Positions 60,967-64,000 of a DNA stretch of 64,000 nt are shown here, one piece after another. The stretch is from Halorubrum sp. JWXQ-INN 858. GTDB taxonomy: Archaea; Halobacteriota; Halobacteria; Halobacteriales; Haloferacaceae. The position numbers and the translations under genes were made by a program. The notes under the pieces are model-generated. The model was not told the DNA's origin. It searched no databases and worked only from the letters and a program-made list of their open reading frames with translations. The DNA lies in NCBI RefSeq assembly GCF_009806985.1, contig NZ_WUAX01000011.1:372001-436000 (forward strand), given 5' to 3'. Numbering within the stretch: the first letter of the stretch is position 1; every line of letters starts with the position of its first letter.

Positions 60967-63306
60967 ATGCACGAACCCGGTCCGCCGCGCGCGACGAGCG
61001 TCGGGGAGTCGGTCGAGTTGGCCCCGCGGAACCCGGACCCGTCGGGCGAGTACGGGTGGACGCTCCGTTCGGTTCCCGCCGGAAGCGCCGCGGCCGTCGA
61101 CACCACGCCCGGCGACGCGCGGGACGGCGTCCTGCGTGCCGGCGAAACGACCCGCCGGGACGACCCGGTCGTCCACCTCCATCCGGACGCGCCGGGGACC
61201 TACGTCCTCGAACTCGACGCCCCCGACGGGACCCATCGCCAACGGGTTCTCGCCTTCCCGGACGAGCGACGCCCGGTCGACCTCCGCGTCCCCGCCGCCG
61301 ACCTCCCGGTCGACGACCCGGCGTCGGTCGACCGCGTCTCGCTCATGTGGGCGCGGAACGACCGTCTCCTCGCGCGGGACCGGCCGGAACGCGACGGCGA
61401 CGACTGGGTCATCGAGACGCGCGCGCCGCCAGGCCGCCACGGCTTCGGCTTCGTCGTCGACGACGACCTGACCGACCAGCATCGCGACGGCGTCGAGGTC
61501 CCCGGCCCGGGTCGCCCACGTCTCACGCTCGACGGCGTCCCCCTCGACGCCGACGGGGAGGAGGTCGTCGCCGGAGCGGGAGCCGACGCCGGGACGGCGG
61601 CCACCGATATCGACGCCGGGACGGCGGCCGCCGATACCGACGCCGCGACCCTCCGGATCACCGCCGACGTCGCGGTCCCGCCGGGCTCCGGGACCGACCC
61701 CGCCGACGTCGACGTCGCGTTCCTGCTCGACGACCGCGACGTCGACCCCGAGGCCGCCGCCCGGATCGAGGCCCGCGCGGACGGCCACGTGCTGTCCGTG
61801 CCGCTCGCGGAGCTGTCCGGGAGCGTTCGCGTCCACGCGGTCCCGCACGCCGAGCGGTACGGCGCGATCGACACGGTCCGGATCGACCTCGGCGAGGACG
61901 GCGATCGCGAGCCGATATCGGTCACCGACCCGCACGAGCGGCCCGCGTGGGCGGCGTCGCCGACGATCTACGAGGTGTTCGTCCGGTCGTTCGCGGGCGA
62001 CACCCTTCCGACGACGTTCCGGGAGATCGAGCGCCGCGTCCCGTACGTCGAGAGCCTCGGCGTCGACGTCCTCTGGTTGACCCCCGTGCTCGCGTCGCCG
62101 ACGGACCACGGCTATCACGTGACGGACTTCGCCGAGACCGCCGCCGACCTCGGCCCCCGCGAGGCGTTCGAGTCGCTCGTCGACAGGTGTCACGAGGCGG
62201 GGATCCGTGTCGTCTTCGACCTGGTGATCAACCACACCTCCCGCGACCACCCCGCGTTCCAGCTGCACGCGGCCGGCGTCGACGCCTATCGGGACCACTA
62301 CCGACGGACGGACGGCGCGTTCGACGTCACCGACACGGACTGGGCGTCGCTCGATCCCGGCGACATGCCGGAGTACTACTTCAATTGGCGGCGGATCCCC
62401 AACCTGAACTTCGACAGCCCGACCGTCAGGGCGTGGCTGCTCGACGTCGTCGACGACTGGGCGGCCGTCGTCGACGGGTTCCGCGCCGACGTCGCGTGGG
62501 GCGTCCCCCACGGCTTCTGGAAGGAGGTCGCGGACCGCGTCCCCGACGACGTGCTCCTGCTCGACGAGACGCTCCCGCACGACCCCTTCTACGGCGAGGG
62601 GGAGTTCGACCTCCACTACGACACCTCGCTGTACGGAACGCTCCGGGGGATCGGAGCGGGTGACGAGCCCGCCGACGCCGTCGCCGACGCGCTCGACCGG
62701 GCCACGTGGCTCGGCTTCGACGACCCCGGCGTCCAGATGCGGTACGTCGAGAACCACGACGAGGACCGCTACCTCGCGGCGCACGGCGAGGCCGCGCTCC
62801 GGGCGGCCGCCGCGGTGACGTTCACGCTCCCCGGCGCGCCGATGGTGTACGCGGGCCAGGAACGCGGCAACGTGTCCACCCGCGGCCCGATGCGATGGCA
62901 CGACGGCGACAACGCGCTCACCGACTACCACCGCGACCTCTCGGCGCTCCGCGCCGCCCAGCCGGCGCTGCGGGAGGGCGAGGTCGCGTTCGACGGCGCG
63001 GCCGCGGCGGTCGCCGTCGACGACGGCGACGCCGAGCGCGTGACGGCGTACCTGCGTCGTCGAGAGGGCGGTACGACCGATGGGGAGGAGGACACGACCG
63101 ATGGGGAGGATGACACGGCCGATGGGGGGGAGGACACGACCGATGGGGAGGATGACACGGCCGCCGACCGGCTCCTCGTCGTCGTCAACTTCGACCCCGA
63201 GCCGGCGACGGTCACGGTGCCGGCGGGGTTCGATCGCGACCTGTTCTCGGGCGAACGGGTCGACGGGGAACGGGTCCGCGTCGACAGCGTGGCCGTGATC
63301 GAGTAG
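60967..63306 (+). CDS. GH13 alpha-amylase family enzyme
   Basis: The 779-residue protein has two N-terminal beta domains (to about 315), then the GH13 barrel: VIYDLVINH-like strand seen as VVFDLVINHTS, nucleophile Asp508 in GFRADVAWG, acid/base Glu534 in LLLDETLPH, and Asp598 in VENHDEDR. A C-terminal beta domain follows. It is closest in layout to cyclomaltodextrinase- or neopullulanase-like enzymes and has no signal peptide, so it fits intracellular maltodextrin or glycogen use with the divergent GH15. Two acidic linkers are repeat-built, near 61600-61650 and 63073-63156. Confidence 0.9.
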   Translation: MHEPGPPRATSVGESVELAPRNPDPSGEYGWTLRSVPAGSAAAVDTTPGDARDGVLRAGETTRRDDPVVHLHPDAPGTYVLELDAPDGTHRQRVLAFPDERRPVDLRVPAADLPVDDPASVDRVSLMWARNDRLLARDRPERDGDDWVIETRAPPGRHGFGFVVDDDLTDQHRDGVEVPGPGRPRLTLDGVPLDADGEEVVAGAGADAGTAATDIDAGTAAADTDAATLRITADVAVPPGSGTDPADVDVAFLLDDRDVDPEAAARIEARADGHVLSVPLAELSGSVRVHAVPHAERYGAIDTVRIDLGEDGDREPISVTDPHERPAWAASPTIYEVFVRSFAGDTLPTTFREIERRVPYVESLGVDVLWLTPVLASPTDHGYHVTDFAETAADLGPREAFESLVDRCHEAGIRVVFDLVINHTSRDHPAFQLHAAGVDAYRDHYRRTDGAFDVTDTDWASLDPGDMPEYYFNWRRIPNLNFDSPTVRAWLLDVVDDWAAVVDGFRADVAWGVPHGFWKEVADRVPDDVLLLDETLPHDPFYGEGEFDLHYDTSLYGTLRGIGAGDEPADAVADALDRATWLGFDDPGVQMRYVENHDEDRYLAAHGEAALRAAAAVTFTLPGAPMVYAGQERGNVSTRGPMRWHDGDNALTDYHRDLSALRAAQPALREGEVAFDGAAAAVAVDDGDAERVTAYLRRREGGTTDGEEDTTDGEDDTADGGEDTTDGEDDTAADRLLVVVNFDPEPATVTVPAGFDRDLFSGERVDGERVRVDSVAVIE
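63073..63156 (+). repeat. Four in-frame 21-base repeats in the GH13 gene
   Basis: Units of acgaccgatggggaggatga plus one base at 63073, 63094, 63115 and 63136 encode Thr-Thr-Asp-Gly-Glu-Asp-Asp-like blocks between the barrel and the C-terminal domain. Confidence 0.9.
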
Positions 63307-63331
63307 GGGGACGGAATTATCGGCGTTCCCG

Positions 63332-63378
63332 GCGCGCTGCAGGTCGATTCCAGCGCGCTCCAGGTCGATTCCGGCGCA
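63332..63378. repeat. 21-base repeats after the GH13 gene
   Basis: Two units gcgcgctgcaggtcgattcc plus one base (63332, 63353) and part of a third lie between the two convergent stops. Confidence 0.7.
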
Positions 63379-63399
63379 GCGAGGACCAGAGCCGCCCGG

Positions 63400-64000
63400 T
63401 CAGATCAGGCTCGCGCCGTCGAAGTCGGTGCGCGCGTACTCGAGGTCGAGCAGCGTCATCAGCGTCGGGGCGACGTCGAGCAGGTCCGCGTCGTCGATCG
63501 TCGCGTCCGGGTGGTCGACGAACAGCGCGGCGTCGTCGAACGTGTGCATCCCGGTCCGTGGGCCGTCCGAGTCGAACACCCGTTCGTGGGGTTTGAAGCC
63601 GGCCTTGAGGTCGAAACCGTGGTTCGGGATCACGACGAGGTCGGGGGCGATCTCGTCGTGGTCGCCGCGGAACGCGGTCTCGCGCTCGACGACGCGGCGC
63701 GCGACCCGCCGCCCCGTCGGCCCCTCCATGGCCTGCAGCTCCGCTTTCAGCTCCGCGCGAGCGTCGTCGTACTCGTCCTGCGGGACGCTTCCGCGCGGTT
63801 CGCGCCCCTCCAGGTTGAGGTAGTACCGCCCGGGGATGAGCGAGTAGGCGCGGGTGTCGTCGTCGATGTCGGAGAGCGACCCGTGATCGTCGTCCGCATA
63901 GGAGAGCCACCCCTCGCGTTCGAGCCACTCGTTACAGTTGACGTCGTACGAGAGCGTGGTGAACCCGTGTGGAGAGGCGACGACGAGCGTGACGTCGTCG
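63400..64000 (-). CDS. Alkaline phosphatase superfamily hydrolase (5' end beyond the window)
   Basis: The frame is open from the right edge at 63999 to the stop at 63400, about 199 residues of the C-terminal part. It includes DVTLVVASPHGFTTL, NEWLEREGWLSY, DTRAYSLIPGRYYLNLEG and VVIPNHGFDLKAGF, ending with VAPTLMTLLDLE. The paired His/Asp regions and VAPTLM motif are those of nucleotide pyrophosphatase/phosphodiesterase or phosphoglycerate-mutase-like members. The N-terminal metal sites and nucleophile lie outside the window, so the exact activity is open. Confidence 0.85.
   Translation of the reverse strand, partial: DDVTLVVASPHGFTTLSYDVNCNEWLEREGWLSYADDDHGSLSDIDDDTRAYSLIPGRYYLNLEGREPRGSVPQDEYDDARAELKAELQAMEGPTGRRVARRVVERETAFRGDHDEIAPDLVVIPNHGFDLKAGFKPHERVFDSDGPRTGMHTFDDAALFVDHPDATIDDADLLDVAPTLMTLLDLEYARTDFDGASLI

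Overview
This window is chromosomal DNA from an extremely halophilic archaeon. The proteins are very acidic, GC is high almost everywhere, genes are tightly packed with ATGA or TGATG overlaps, and many starts lie 26-30 bases downstream of a TATA-like box, as in leaderless haloarchaeal transcripts. Archaeal markers include release factor aRF1 (NIKS and GGQ motifs), CTP-dependent riboflavin kinase, RNase P p30 and Pop5, the 20S proteasome alpha subunit and KaiC-like ATPases. The gene set resembles Halorubrum and its relatives; the genus is an inference.

Layout. 1-3927: DUF58/MoxR membrane cluster. 3928-4582: 655 bases without a gene, rich in repeats and hairpins. 4583-7331: Agl23-like membrane protein and a CDP-alcohol phosphatidyltransferase behind a possible leaderless mini-ORF. 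7502-10249: rnp3, methyltransferase, rnp2, psmA. 10450-16958: two acetyltransferases, a KaiC/histidine-kinase pair, a beta-propeller protein and a HEXXH protein. 17111-17183: tRNA-Arg(CCG). 17184 to about 20230: an AT-richer accessory island with a possible integrase remnant, a frameshifted Doc toxin, a 46-residue ORF, an Mrr-type nuclease and a Dam-type adenine methylase. 20252-28748: small enzymes, a lipid kinase, an MFS carrier and two CPA2 antiporters.

From 28933 to the right edge the content is mostly housekeeping: prf1, argS, ribK-ribB, ilvE, cysS, ilvA, cbiX with a DR2241-type partner, proline dehydrogenase, KDPG aldolase, an ABC exporter, kynureninase, an mqo/small protein/YeiH-like operon, an HD hydrolase with a phosphoribosyltransferase, tctCBA, gatB, and a divergent GH15/GH13 pair. 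The right edge cuts an alkaline-phosphatase-superfamily gene.

Two features stand out. The first is the tRNA-linked island, which pairs a nuclease and a methylase with a decayed toxin. The second is the number of unrelated short tandem arrays: some sit in intergenic gaps, often over or next to a stop codon, and others expand in frame inside protein linkers. I found no CRISPR array, transposase, rRNA or replication origin.
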